Positions 37,901-46,316 of a stretch of DNA of 64,000 nt are shown here, piece after piece. Numbering within the stretch: position 1 is the stretch's first letter; the number at the start of each line of letters is the position of its first letter. The position numbers and the translations under genes are program-made. The stretch covers positions 186,001-250,000 of the forward strand of contig CAWGGM010000009.1 of the NCBI GenBank assembly GCA_963822115.1. The letters run 5' to 3'. Source of the DNA: CAWDXG01 sp963822115 (GTDB taxonomy: Bacteria; Myxococcota_A; Polyangia; Polyangiales; Polyangiaceae). The notes beneath the pieces were generated by a model. The model had not been told where the DNA came from. It saw only the letters and a list, made by a program, of their open reading frames with translations, and ran no database searches.

Positions 37901-40869
37901 GGTGCTGGTGCTACCTCGCGGTGTGCTGCGGAAGCGCTCGCGGGCTGCTGGACCGACGCTCGCTGCGCCTCCTGCTTCGTCGTCGTGGTCGCGGTCTTCG
38001 TCCCGGCCGGCGGCGCCGTTTCTGGGTTCGGCGGCGGCAACCCCCTGGCACCGTCGGGAGGCGGGTAGTGCTTGCCGTAGTTTGCGCCCGTAAGCTTCAG
38101 CGTCAGCCGGGGTCTTTCGTCGGTCCGCGGGTCCGATACCGGCGCGAACGTCTGCCAGAGCCGGGCCAGGTCGAGCGGTACCCCCGCGGCCACCAGCCGC
38201 GCGAGAGCACGGTTGAGGCTGGTCAGCCCGTTGGCGCCTTTGCGGTCGAGCGATACCGCCAGGTGCGGTCGTCCCGCGAGGATCCGTTCGATCAGCTCAC
38301 CGAGCACCGAGCCCGGGCCCACCTCCACGAACGTGCAGACTCCGGACGCGTACATCGCCTCGACGGACTCCACGAACCGCACGGGAGCGGCGAGCTGGTT
38401 TGCCAGAGTAGAACGGATCGCCTCCGGGTCACCCGGATACGGCGCTGCCTGGCTGTTGCCGAAGACCGGAATCGAGGGAGGCGATAGCTCGACGCGCTGG
38501 AGCAACTCGCCGAACCCCTCCGTGGCACCCGACACCACACTCGAGTGGAACGCCGTCGCAACCGGCAGCCGCCGGAACTGCACACCTTCCTGCGCGAGCT
38601 TTTCCTCCGCCATCTCTATGGCTTCGGTTCGACCACTGAGTACCACCTGGGTCGGCGCGTTGTGATTGGCGATAACCACATCGAGGCGCCACTCGTCGAG
38701 CCTGGTGCGGACATCTTCCGCCGACATGCTCACGGCGCTCATCGCGCCGGCGGTTCGTGTCGCCGCGCGTGCCATCAGCTCACCGCGCCCGCGTGCAACC
38801 CGCAGAGCCTGCTCCTCCGAGAGCACGCCTGCCGCGTGCAGCGCGATCACCTCTCCGAAGCTGTGTCCCGCGACGGCCGCGGGCGCGACCCCAAGCTCGC
38901 GCATCAGTGCGAGGTAGGACAGGCTGGTGGCTCCGATAGCGGGCTGGGCCCACTCGGTGGCGGTGAGCTTCTCGCGCTGCGCGTTCCGCTCCTCGTCGTC
39001 GAACACGGGGAGCGGGAACACGACGCGATGCAGCGGCTCGTCGAACACCTCGAGGTCGGCGGCTGTGTCCCATACTGCGCGCGCCACGTCCCACGTCATC
39101 GCGACAGCCGCACCCATGTCGACGTACTGACTGCCTTGGCCAGGAAACACGAACCCGACCTCGCCGCCGTGCGCGCCGACCCCGAAAGCACTCCCGTCCG
39201 GCGTCGCGAAGGGTTTGCCGATCTCCACGTGCTGCGCGGCCGTCTCCAACCTGGCTGCGAGATCCACAGCGTCCTTCGCGACAACGGCGAGGCGGCAAGT
39301 AGCGGACGCCTCGTAGGAGCGTTGGCTCTCGCGTGCGAGGAAGCTGAACATGTTCGGTTCGCTCGCCTGTGCCGCCGCCTTGCGCGCCGCGGACGCGACC
39401 TCCGCGGCGGACTCGCCAGTGAACACGAATAGCTCCGTCTCGCTCGCTCGCCGCCGATAGGCAGGCTGTGCCGGACCGACGTACTCCTCGAGGGCGACGT
39501 GGAAATTCGAACCGCCGAACCCGAACGAGCTCACGCCCGCTCGGCGTGGATGCGAGGCACTGCGGATCCACGGTCGTGCGCGCGTACTGACGTAGAACGG
39601 GCTCTGCCCCAGCTCGAGGGCCGGGTTGGGCGCGTCGACCTTGATCGTTGGCGGCAGCACCCTGTGGTGGAGTGCGAAGATTGCTTTGAGCAGTCCCGCG
39701 GCTCCGGCGGCGGCCTTGGTGTGTCCGATCTGTGACTTCACCGAGCCGATCCCGCACCATGGTCGGTCCTCGCGACCGCACTCGTCGAACACCGTGCGCA
39801 GGCCCTCGAACTCGGCCGCGTCCCCCGCGACGGTGCCGGTCCCGTGCGCCTCGATGAGCTCGACGGTTTCGGGACCGAACCCTGCCGCGGCGTAGGCCCG
39901 CCGGATCGCTCTGGCCTGTCCCATCGGCACGGGCGCGTAGACGGCGGTGCCCCCGCCGTCGCTGCCCGAGCCCACACCCCGGAGCACGGCGTAGATCCGG
40001 TCCCCGTCCTGCTCTGCGGCGGCGAGTCGTTTGAGCGCCACCATTCCCAGGCCCTCGCCGAGCATGGTGCCGTCGGCGTCGCGGCTGAAGGGACGACAAT
40101 CGCCGGTCTTGCTCAGGGCCGGGGTCTTGCTGAAGCACAGGTACATGAAGATGTCGTTCATCGTGTCCGCGCCACCGCAGATAACGACATCGGACTCGCC
40201 CGCGCGCAGCTCGTTGACGGCCATGGACAGCGCGGCGAACGTGCTCGCGCACGCGGCGTCGGTTACGCAATTGGTTCCGCCGAGGTCGAGCCGGTTCGCG
40301 ATGCGTCCCGCGACCACGTTTCCGAGTACGCCGGGAAACGTCGCCTCCTGCCACAGCGGATAGTGGGCTTCGATGCGTTCGCAGGCCTCCTGAACCTGGC
40401 TCTCGGGAAGGCCCATCTCCCTGAGGGCCTTGGTCCACACCGGTCTCTGCAGGCGGCTGTTCATCTCCCCGAGCAGCTCCTGCGCACTGGTTACGCCGAG
40501 GATGACGCTCATTCGCTCCCGGTCGGCGTAGGAGAACTGTCCGTTGGAGGCGTCGTCGAGCACCTGCTGCGCGACCACGAGCGCGAGCAACTGACAGGTG
40601 TCGGTAGCCGGCACTACCGATGGGGGAACGCCCCAGGCCATCGGATCGAAATCCACCTCCGGCAGGAACCCGCCGCGCCTCGCGTACGTCCTGTCCGGCG
40701 CCGACGGATCTGGATCGTAGTAGTCCTCCACCAGCCAGTGGGTCGCCGGCACATCGGTGATCCGATCAGTCCCCGCGAGGATATCCTTCCAGAATCCCGT
40801 GGAGTCGATTGTGCCCGGAAACAGGGCGCTGACGCCGACGACTGCGATAGGAGATTTCGGCTCGTTCAC
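34993..40869 (-). CDS. pfaA: PfaA-like PUFA/secondary-lipid synthase subunit: KS-AT-ACP-KR-DH
   Basis: 1958 residues from a GTG (VNEPKSPIAVVG), 7 bp after the pfaD stop and with GAGGTG upstream; longer starts run into pfaD. Domain order, residues approximate: KS 5-440 (Cys207 in VTDAACAST, His342 in EAHGTGT, His383 in QIGHTKAAAG); AT 570-870 (FVFPGQGSQY, Ser670 in AGHSFGE); a Pro/Ala linker; one ACP 1110-1180 (Ser1141 in LGVDSIKRVEIL); KR 1200-1660 (SGGARGVTAA, Tyr1593 in GQCDYAMANE); and a PKS-type DH 1690-1950 with H-x3-G-x4-P (ADHVVKGKPVLP, His1706). Typical PUFA synthases have several tandem ACPs; only one is present. It extends and reduces an acyl chain on the ACP with PfaC and PfaD. Confidence 0.93.
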   Translation of the reverse strand: MNEPKSPIAVVGVSALFPGTIDSTGFWKDILAGTDRITDVPATHWLVEDYYDPDPSAPDRTYARRGGFLPEVDFDPMAWGVPPSVVPATDTCQLLALVVAQQVLDDASNGQFSYADRERMSVILGVTSAQELLGEMNSRLQRPVWTKALREMGLPESQVQEACERIEAHYPLWQEATFPGVLGNVVAGRIANRLDLGGTNCVTDAACASTFAALSMAVNELRAGESDVVICGGADTMNDIFMYLCFSKTPALSKTGDCRPFSRDADGTMLGEGLGMVALKRLAAAEQDGDRIYAVLRGVGSGSDGGGTAVYAPVPMGQARAIRRAYAAAGFGPETVELIEAHGTGTVAGDAAEFEGLRTVFDECGREDRPWCGIGSVKSQIGHTKAAAGAAGLLKAIFALHHRVLPPTIKVDAPNPALELGQSPFYVSTRARPWIRSASHPRRAGVSSFGFGGSNFHVALEEYVGPAQPAYRRRASETELFVFTGESAAEVASAARKAAAQASEPNMFSFLARESQRSYEASATCRLAVVAKDAVDLAARLETAAQHVEIGKPFATPDGSAFGVGAHGGEVGFVFPGQGSQYVDMGAAVAMTWDVARAVWDTAADLEVFDEPLHRVVFPLPVFDDEERNAQREKLTATEWAQPAIGATSLSYLALMRELGVAPAAVAGHSFGEVIALHAAGVLSEEQALRVARGRGELMARAATRTAGAMSAVSMSAEDVRTRLDEWRLDVVIANHNAPTQVVLSGRTEAIEMAEEKLAQEGVQFRRLPVATAFHSSVVSGATEGFGELLQRVELSPPSIPVFGNSQAAPYPGDPEAIRSTLANQLAAPVRFVESVEAMYASGVCTFVEVGPGSVLGELIERILAGRPHLAVSLDRKGANGLTSLNRALARLVAAGVPLDLARLWQTFAPVSDPRTDERPRLTLKLTGANYGKHYPPPDGARGLPPPNPETAPPAGTKTATTTTKQEAQRASVQQPASASAAHREVAPAPDAPAMPPPPPPVAPGASGNAWAGAYHAIQAKAIEAHTAYTQAMAASHAAFLQAQARALETLPAMVRQDSFHLEVPTTPQAPRAGFVAASPTTSAAAPAPERRTSPPPPETSTPDESDLTQLLLEVVAEKTGYPIDMLDLGMDIAGDLGVDSIKRVEILAAVQDRVADLPEMDPAELGKLRTLQEIVDRMNAGGSAANAESAGVTPPATRWALHLEPAAATGFALAGLGEARSIAVVDGGSGIGAALAERLANRNVAARAAAPDESCDGVIFLGGLAELDSVDHALRIQRDAFAAARTIAARPSVFVTVQDTGGDFGMRGAGERAWLGGLPGLAKTASQEWPEAGVRALDVERGGRDVDAIADAIAFELLHGGSRAADGGIEIGLRADGSRHTTASVPAPVTHGTARVDDRSILVASGGARGVTAAALIALAEATRARFVLLGRTPLEDEPPACADAQDDASVKQALLDASRAEGATLSPAELGARAARILAAREARRTVTAIERAGGQARYIAADVCDGDAVGAALAEVRRAWGPITGIVHGAGVLADKRIADKTPADFDRVFDVKVRGLQTLLDATANDPITTLIAFSSVAARRGNTGQCDYAMANETLNKVLSAEAARRPGVFARSLGWGPWAGGMVTPALRVHFARLGVSLIPVEDGARMFVDELTDPGTDVELVLGQEPRPGGLAGRESAPDLERAHSLVIDRASFPAIADHVVKGKPVLPLALVLEIFARAVEATRPDLVFHACEHVQVLRGVPLDGYDGPGDWFTVRVRPQSNGDRAILGLELVDADGQPRYSARGVAMPEPASPGKMPERPPGLTPFDGVVYDGVTLFQGGAFQVIVGAPDVGDAGVEAVLQGAAARGWNEGAWQTDPALLDGGLQLASLWTLQGEGGIALPTSLGTFRRFSRGLAVSPLRARLVGTTRAADRSLCSITFVDASGAVFAELRGVEMHVLPGARARSATARA

Positions 40870-40876
40870 ACACACC

Positions 40877-42526
40877 TCACTCGAGAAGACGGGGCATGAA
40901 GCGGAAGGCGGCCGCGGGTAGTGGGACGCCGTGAGTGCGGAGTTGATGGGCACGCGTCAACGTCGCGGCACCCTCCAGGAGGTTGCGCGCGATCTGCACC
41001 ACGCTGCGGTTCTCCGGTGCTTCGAGGAACGAGCCGCGCACCCAGTGGTTGAACGCGCCCATCGCGGGGCCGCACCAGATCTGGTAGTCGAGACGGCGCG
41101 TCACCTCGCCGGTGATCGCCCACCGGCTCGACAGCCCGAGATACCAGCGGAACGCCAAGGCCATCTCGTGCTTGGGGTCCCGCGCGGAGAGCTCGTTCTG
41201 CGCCGGATCGCGCTCTTCCCAGAAGGCGTGGGTTTGCGCGCGCACTTCGTCCAGGGAGGCGCCCAGTGTCTGCGTTTCGAGTTTGTGGCGCTCGGCGCTG
41301 GGGATCGCGTCGAGGCCGGGATAGGCGCGGTAGGCCTGGTAGAGCCGGCGCGCCCGCGCGCCGAACAGGGTGCCGCGCCCGAGCACCTGGACCTCGACGC
41401 CCTGCTCGAACATGTCGGCGGCGGGCGCCATCACCACGTCGTTCAAGGATGCCTGTGCGAGCATGCGCTTGCCTTCGGCAGACAGACCGGACTCGACGGC
41501 GCTCTGATTCACCGAGCCAGTCAGCACGTATGCGGCGCCGAGCGCGAATGCGGCGGCGACCGACCGCGGCGTGCCCAGTCCTCCAGCGGCACCTACGCGC
41601 ACCGGTCGCACATAGCCGTGTGCTTCGGTGATGGCATCGCGAAGTTCGGCGATCACCGGGAACACGGCGGCCAATACCTGATTGTCGGTGTGGCCGCCCG
41701 AATCGGCTTCCACCGTGATGTCCTCGGCGATCGGTACGCGTCGGGCCAGTGCGGCCTGCTCGGAGGTCAGCTTGCCTTGCGAGACGAGCGCGTCCAGGAT
41801 CGCGGCGGGCGCCGGGGACATGAAGTGTCGTGCCGTTTCGGGCCGGGAGATCTTCGCGAACACGTGGGTGTGCCGCTGGATGCGACCGGTAGCGTCGGTT
41901 CCGAGTCCGCTCGCCGCGTAGCGCACGATGGCGGGGGTCGGCCTGATGTAGGCAGCGGCGGATACACGGCGCACGCGGTGACGCACATACAGGTCGGCCA
42001 CGGCGTCTTCGAGCGCGGGCTCGTTCGGGGAGTGGATCAGGTTCATCCCCCACGCGAGACGGGCGCCGCCGAGCGCGGCTTCAAGCCGCGCGAGGGCCTG
42101 TTCCACCTGGGGGTAGCCGAGGCCAGCCGCGCCGAAGAAGCCGAGCATTCCAGCGTGCGCCACCTCGGAGACGAGCTCGGTCGTGGCAATGCCGTTTGCC
42201 ATCGCCCCCGCGATATAGGGGAAGCGGACGCCGTGAGTCTCGCCGAAGCTGCGATCGCCGAGCCATTCCGGGTAGAGAGCGGGTAGCGTGGCTAGCAGTG
42301 GATACGCCGGTCTGCCGTCGGACAATCGTAGCGGTTCGACCTCACCGCCTACGCCGACGCCGACGCGACCTTGCGGCGACTCGCGCACGACGTGCAGCGG
42401 CGACCGCACGCTGTGGATCGCCGCCAGCAACGAGGCCGGGTCGAAGGCCGGCGCGGTCTCACCTGCGCGCCACGCGCCGACAGCGGGAAGCGGGTCGGAT
42501 TGGGTGTACGACTGGACCTGGGGCAC
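40877..42526 (-). CDS. pfaD: PfaD-like trans-acting enoyl reductase
   Basis: 549 residues of the PfaD/2-nitropropane-dioxygenase-type FMN enoyl reductase that works in trans with PUFA-type synthases. The FMN barrel motifs are VPYIAGAMANGIATTEL-like at FPYIAGAMANGIATTELV, MLGFFGAAGL, ITVEADSGGHTDNQ, VGAAGGLGTPRSVAAAF and VLTGSVNQSAVESGLS. The C-terminal part is the PfaD-specific extension (KHEMALAFRWYLGLSSRWAI, IWCGPAMGAFNHW). GTG start, no strong ribosome site, 33 bp after the racemase stop. In myxobacteria this gene (pfa1) stands first among the three pfa genes, as here. Confidence 0.92.
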   Translation of the reverse strand: MPQVQSYTQSDPLPAVGAWRAGETAPAFDPASLLAAIHSVRSPLHVVRESPQGRVGVGVGGEVEPLRLSDGRPAYPLLATLPALYPEWLGDRSFGETHGVRFPYIAGAMANGIATTELVSEVAHAGMLGFFGAAGLGYPQVEQALARLEAALGGARLAWGMNLIHSPNEPALEDAVADLYVRHRVRRVSAAAYIRPTPAIVRYAASGLGTDATGRIQRHTHVFAKISRPETARHFMSPAPAAILDALVSQGKLTSEQAALARRVPIAEDITVEADSGGHTDNQVLAAVFPVIAELRDAITEAHGYVRPVRVGAAGGLGTPRSVAAAFALGAAYVLTGSVNQSAVESGLSAEGKRMLAQASLNDVVMAPAADMFEQGVEVQVLGRGTLFGARARRLYQAYRAYPGLDAIPSAERHKLETQTLGASLDEVRAQTHAFWEERDPAQNELSARDPKHEMALAFRWYLGLSSRWAITGEVTRRLDYQIWCGPAMGAFNHWVRGSFLEAPENRSVVQIARNLLEGAATLTRAHQLRTHGVPLPAAAFRFMPRLLE

Positions 42527-42559
42527 GGTAGGAACGCGGGGCGTCTGCCGGGCTGCTCG

Positions 42560-43345
42560 CTAGAGCTCGGACGCTATCGACTGGACCTGTGGACGATGGG
42601 TCGCACGCAGCACGAGCTCCTCCGCGAGAAGCGCGGCGGGGTTGACGAGCTCGACTCCGAACAGGTGCGATTCCGGAAGCGCGAGTGGCAGCTCGGTGCA
42701 GCCGAGGACCACCGTGCCGACGGACAGATCGGCCAGCTTTCCCAGCGCCCGGTGGAGTCGCTCGCTCGCGCTGGGGTGAACCGGTGACGAGCGCGCCTTG
42801 AGCCCCCATTGTGGATCGTAGATCGCCTGATGGACGGTCGCGCGAACGGCGCTGCCTCCGTCGAGAACCTGGATGCCGTGTCGATCGAACGCATCGTGAT
42901 AGACGCGGGCGCGCCACGCTCCTTCGGTGGTCATCACACCGACGCGGCTCGTCTGGCTCGCGAGCCTGCGTGCGAGCAGGTCGACCATGTGCAGAAGCTC
43001 GATGCCGAGTCCACGTCGCTCCAGCTGCTCGTACACGACGTCGATGATGGCGGGGGCATGAGAGGTGTTGCAGGCGAGCGCGCAGATCTGTGCGCCACTT
43101 GCTGCCAGTCGTTCCAGGCAGCAAACGATCCCGAACGCGGGGTTTTCACTGGTCCTTCCCAACAAGAAATCTGTTCGGTCCGGGATGAGCCCCGGCGCGG
43201 ACACGACAGTCACGTCGAAGTGCTGTTGATCCGACGATGCACCCGAAAACTCGACGATTCGGCGAGCGAAGTCGAAGCCCGCGGCTGGACCCATTCCGCC
43301 AACGATGCCGATCTGGAGGCTCACGGCTGTGCGCGCCGCGGTCAT
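42560..43345 (-). CDS. Aspartate/glutamate-racemase-family protein
   Basis: 261 residues of the Asp/Glu/hydantoin racemase superfamily (PLP-independent, two-cysteine mechanism). The N-terminal IGIVGGMGPAAGFDFARR, first Cys in ALACNTSHAP and second Cys in VVLGCTELPLALP are all intact, so activity is likely. The start (MTAARTAVSLQIG) was chosen for GGGAGGAAT just ahead; it lies 5 bp after the stop of the upstream gene. The family interconverts D- and L-Asp/Glu or related acids. Its place inside a lipid-synthase operon is unusual and could mean that a D-amino acid is joined to the lipid, but that is inference. Confidence 0.85.
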   Translation of the reverse strand: MTAARTAVSLQIGIVGGMGPAAGFDFARRIVEFSGASSDQQHFDVTVVSAPGLIPDRTDFLLGRTSENPAFGIVCCLERLAASGAQICALACNTSHAPAIIDVVYEQLERRGLGIELLHMVDLLARRLASQTSRVGVMTTEGAWRARVYHDAFDRHGIQVLDGGSAVRATVHQAIYDPQWGLKARSSPVHPSASERLHRALGKLADLSVGTVVLGCTELPLALPESHLFGVELVNPAALLAEELVLRATHRPQVQSIASEL

Positions 43346-43350
43346 CCGTT

Positions 43351-44113
43351 CTATTCCTCCCGTCGCGAGCGAGGTCGTATCGCTCCCCGTAGGGCATGCC
43401 GGATGCCTCGCGTTGTGTTCTTCAGGTGGAGGGGGACGATGCAGCACAGCGTGGCACCGTGTTCATGGTCCGGGTTGAGTTCGCGATACCAGTCGACGAG
43501 CGCCTGGGCCTCGGCGGATGCGTCACGCCCGTGACTCTTCCATTTGACCGCACCCTGCCGCTTGATGACGCGGTCAGCGGCTGCCCAGTCGTCGTAGCCC
43601 AGGGACCGGACCGCAGCCTCGAGAAGCGATTCGATGAACGTCGGAGTCTCGACATTCGGGCGTGGCCGAGATCTCGGCGCAGGCTCGATAGACCTGAATG
43701 TAGGTGGCGGGTGTCCCAGCGCTCCAGAATGCGTAGAAGCTGGCGGTGGGAGCGCGCAGGCGGCTTCTCAGGATCCTGGACAAGGATGCCAGCAAGAAGA
43801 AGTGGTGGCCTCGTAGCTCCGGTGCGAGCTGTATCGTAATCCCGTGAATGAGCCGATGCGTCCGGCCGTCCTCACGCACGTCGAAGTAGCGCACCGCTGC
43901 GAATCCAGCGATTTCCGACTCTCGACGCAGCACGCACACCTCGTCGGCAGCCCGGATCATTCGCAGATAGTCTTCTCGCGATCGGTCGAAGAACCGACTG
44001 GAGAATCGCCAGATCTCCTCCAAGTCCTCTTCGGTCAGTGTCGCAGTGTCGCGCCAACCAAACAGGGCCGAGTGCAGTACCTTGGCTGCCACCGGGGGCT
44101 CGATTGCGAGCAT
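43351..44113 (-). CDS. Acyltransferase-like (GNAT-like) first gene of the pfa operon, frameshifted
   Basis: About 250 residues if one base is skipped near 43655-43672. The first frame gives MLAIEPPVAAKVLHSALFGW, WRFSSRFFDRSRED, VCVLRRESEIAGFAAVRYFD and LIHGITIQLAPELRGHHFF, in the style of a GNAT fold, and TYIQVYRACAE. The next frame continues with TPTFIESLLEAAVRSLGYDD, RVIKRQGAVKWKSHGRDAS and ATLCCIVPLHLKNTTRGIRH to a TAG 5 bp before the racemase start. Family assignment is weak. The start used has GAAGG ahead; an upstream ATG at 44182 is almost in contact with the operator-like repeat and has no room for a ribosome site. Confidence 0.55.
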
Positions 44114-44188
44114 TCGGGCAGCCTTCGCTAGTGTCAACACGGTCGCCAGAATACAGCAGCAATACGCCGCCGATCGCAGCATGCCAAT

Positions 44189-44204
44189 ACTACGAAACAG
44201 TAGT
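44189..44204. promoter_or_regulatory. Operator-like inverted repeat, pfa side
   Basis: ACTACGAAACAGTAGT: 5-bp arms ACTAC / GTAGT with a 6-bp spacer. It lies about 75 bp upstream of the first pfa-operon start used here and overlaps a TAGTAT sequence on the minus strand. It shares the pattern ACTAC-N6-GTAGT with a second site 122 bp away (44326-44343) near the LuxR-type gene. Probable binding site of that regulator, by inference. Confidence 0.6.
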
Positions 44205-44325
44205 CACTCGACTCTCGCGGAACAGGAGCGGTGTGCGAAAGTGAAGATCGGCGGGCTCGTCGAGGATGCGTCGAGCGGCGCGAACGCGACAGCGACCGCC
44301 GCCCGCTCCCGGCACGGGCCTCCAG

Positions 44326-44343
44326 TACTACCAAATGGTAGTA
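44326..44343. promoter_or_regulatory. Operator-like inverted repeat, luxR side
   Basis: TACTACCAAATGGTAGTA: perfect 7-bp arms around AAAT. It ends 9 bp before the ATG chosen for the LuxR-type gene, so bound protein would affect that gene directly, for example by autorepression. Same ACTAC-N6-GTAGT core as the site at 44189. Confidence 0.65.
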
Positions 44344-44352
44344 TCCCCTCCG

Positions 44353-45126
44353 ATGCCTCGCGAACAGTTGCTGCGGCTGCTCTCGACCGTCAGTCCGGGC
44401 AAGCTCGACCGCATTGCGGAGCCGCTCCTTGTCGAGTGGATGGAGACGTACGACGCGTCGTCGGCAACCATCACGGTGGGTCGACGCGATGAGAAAGCGA
44501 CTCTCGGATGGTCACCGGTCATCTCGTTCTTCCCGAAAGGCTTGGAGAGCCGGCGCGAGATCGCCAAGCGCTGGTACACGGAGCGTGACCTGGCAGAATG
44601 CGTCCAGCTCAGAAAGCTGCTCGAAGAGCCCGGCAAGCCTCGGACTCTCCGCGTGCGGGCCCTGCTCGGCGACGACTGTCCAATCTCGCTGGTTGGCGCG
44701 GACCTCGCGGGGCTGGGTGAGCGCGATCGCATGGTGGGTGCGTATCCGACGAGCGAGAGCTCGGAGGTCTACGTCGTCCTCGGTCGAGCCGAGGACGAAT
44801 TCGTCGTGGCCGACGAGCAGGCGTTGATCGAGGATCTCCGGGCGGTGGCAAGGTACCTTCGCTGGTTGGCACTCGGCACTGGAGTTCTATCGGGGGCCAA
44901 GCCCTTCACGAATCGCGAGCGCCAGGTTTCGTCACTGTTGCTGAGTGGACGCTCCGAGGGAGAAATTGCCAGCGCCCTCGGCCTCGCCAGCGGCTCGGTT
45001 CACCAGATCATCGTCAGGGTCTTCCGGAAGCTGGGCGTCCGGAGCCGTGCAGAGCTCATGGCGCTGTGGTTGTGGGAACCGGACACGGGTCCAGCGCGGG
45101 AGCCAGAACTACTAACCTACCCCTAG
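44353..45126 (+). CDS. LuxR-family transcriptional regulator, divergent from the pfa operon
   Basis: 257 residues. The C-terminal 60 residues are a LuxR-type HTH: FTNRERQVSSLLLSGRSEGE, then IASALGLASGSVHQIIVRVF and RKLGVRSRAELMAL. The N-terminal 190 residues form no recognised sensor domain (not a typical receiver or autoinducer domain); they contain VEWMETYDASSATITVGRRD and EVYVVLGRAEDEFVVADEQA. The start MPREQLLRLL is the first ATG after the operator-like repeat; in-frame ATGs upstream lie in the repeat or before it. Its position opposite the lipid operon, with paired sites between them, makes it the likely pathway regulator. Confidence 0.83.
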   Translation: MPREQLLRLLSTVSPGKLDRIAEPLLVEWMETYDASSATITVGRRDEKATLGWSPVISFFPKGLESRREIAKRWYTERDLAECVQLRKLLEEPGKPRTLRVRALLGDDCPISLVGADLAGLGERDRMVGAYPTSESSEVYVVLGRAEDEFVVADEQALIEDLRAVARYLRWLALGTGVLSGAKPFTNRERQVSSLLLSGRSEGEIASALGLASGSVHQIIVRVFRKLGVRSRAELMALWLWEPDTGPAREPELLTYP

Positions 45127-45216
45127 CGCTCGGCCCTGGGGCATCGCGTTGCACCGCGTAGCGCTGCACCCAGGCACCAGAGGGCGTCTTCCCGGCGTTC
45201 GGTTCGCACGACAACT

Positions 45217-45867
45217 TCATCTGCGTGGCGGAGATGGAGGCAGACATACACTCGTCATCACCAGCCCGCCGCATTCCTCGGAGCGGACCGCGCAGCGGCT
45301 GCCGGCAGGCCAGTCGCCCAGCATTGTGCGAAGCGTGCCCTCGAAGCCCCACGGGCGTCGCTCGAGATGCACGGCTTCGAACCCGAAGTACGCCCCGTGC
45401 TGCGGATAGAGCGCCTTGAAAATTGACTCCTTGGCCGAGAAGAGGCTCACGAGACGTTCAGTGCGACCACCTATCCACCGCCGCTCGTCGCGATCGCTCA
45501 CCAGTCTCGCGATCTTCGTGTCGGGGATGCGCGTCATGTCCTCGATGTCGAGCCCGACACCACCGGTACACGTGATCGGAGCCACGACGGCGGCCGCCAG
45601 ACCTGCTGCATGCGTGATGGATCCCAGCAAACCGGGTGGCCACCGAGGTGCCCGATCGGGCCCGGGCAGAATCGGGACCTCCGGGTGCCCCAGCAGCCGC
45701 AGCGCCCGGCGGGCGGCCACGCGTCCGAGCGCGAAGGCTTCACGACGCGCGGCGAGCGCGTGCGGCGAAAGCCTTGCCAACTCTGTGGCGTCGGGTTGCT
45801 CGTGCTCCAGGATGTGGGTCGTCACGAGCGAGAACCCAGCCCAGTCCGGGAATGGCGTCGCAAACAC
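45217..45867 (-). CDS. Sfp/EntD-type phosphopantetheinyl transferase
   Basis: 216 residues. Phosphopantetheinyl transferases add the 4'-phosphopantetheine arm of CoA to the Ser of ACPs. Motifs: GVGLDIEDMTR (the G-x-D-I-E metal site) and LFSAKESIFKALYPQHGAYF (K-E-S-x3-K); an N-terminal REAFALGRVAARRAL and HAAGLAAAVV (His of the SxTH-type motif) also fit the EntD-like group. It most likely activates the ACP of PfaA, as PfaE does in marine clusters. It lies inside the island, convergent with the LuxR-type gene, and near the right attachment site. Confidence 0.9.
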   Translation of the reverse strand: MFATPFPDWAGFSLVTTHILEHEQPDATELARLSPHALAARREAFALGRVAARRALRLLGHPEVPILPGPDRAPRWPPGLLGSITHAAGLAAAVVAPITCTGGVGLDIEDMTRIPDTKIARLVSDRDERRWIGGRTERLVSLFSAKESIFKALYPQHGAYFGFEAVHLERRPWGFEGTLRTMLGDWPAGSRCAVRSEECGGLVMTSVCLPPSPPRR

Positions 45868-45899
45868 GCTGCCATGCTACGCCGACTTCCTTTCCCGCG

Positions 45900-46110
45900 G
45901 CTCGCTAGCACTGGCTACCGTCCGGGCCGCGAGGCGGGCGCTGGACGCGGGGGACGTGGCGGCGTGCTTGCTGCTCGACACTGGCGAACTCGGGAAGAAG
46001 CACCTTCGCGGCCATGAGGACGCCCGTCACCGCATGTTCCACCTCGTACACCTCGCCCATACCACCGCGACCGAGAAGGGCCGTGCGGAGCGACCGGAGC
46101 TGTTAGAGTC
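45900..46110 (-). pseudogene. Ser/Thr protein kinase remnant
   Basis: A minus-strand frame at about 46110-45900 reads ALLGRGGMGEVYEVEHAVTG and then VLMAAKVLLPEFA, the glycine loop and ATP-binding lysine of a bacterial Ser/Thr kinase. It is preceded by an in-frame TAA and followed within about 30 residues by unrelated sequence; the catalytic loop and DFG are absent. It is a fragment at the right edge of the island, perhaps left by an earlier rearrangement. Confidence 0.6.
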
Positions 46111-46316
46111 GAACGCGCACCGCTGCCGGATCGGGTCTGGTCGCACAGCGAAGCGACCACTCCCGTCTCCAGAATGTCTCCACGAGCCAGGTCGAGCCGT
46201 GTTGACTGGCGTTGAATCGAGTCGAGACCAGGAATCCGTGGAAGCGCCGAGATATCAAACGGTTGGACGAAAAGGCGAGCGACATCACCATGTTGCAGGT
46301 TGCTGTCCTTCACCAA

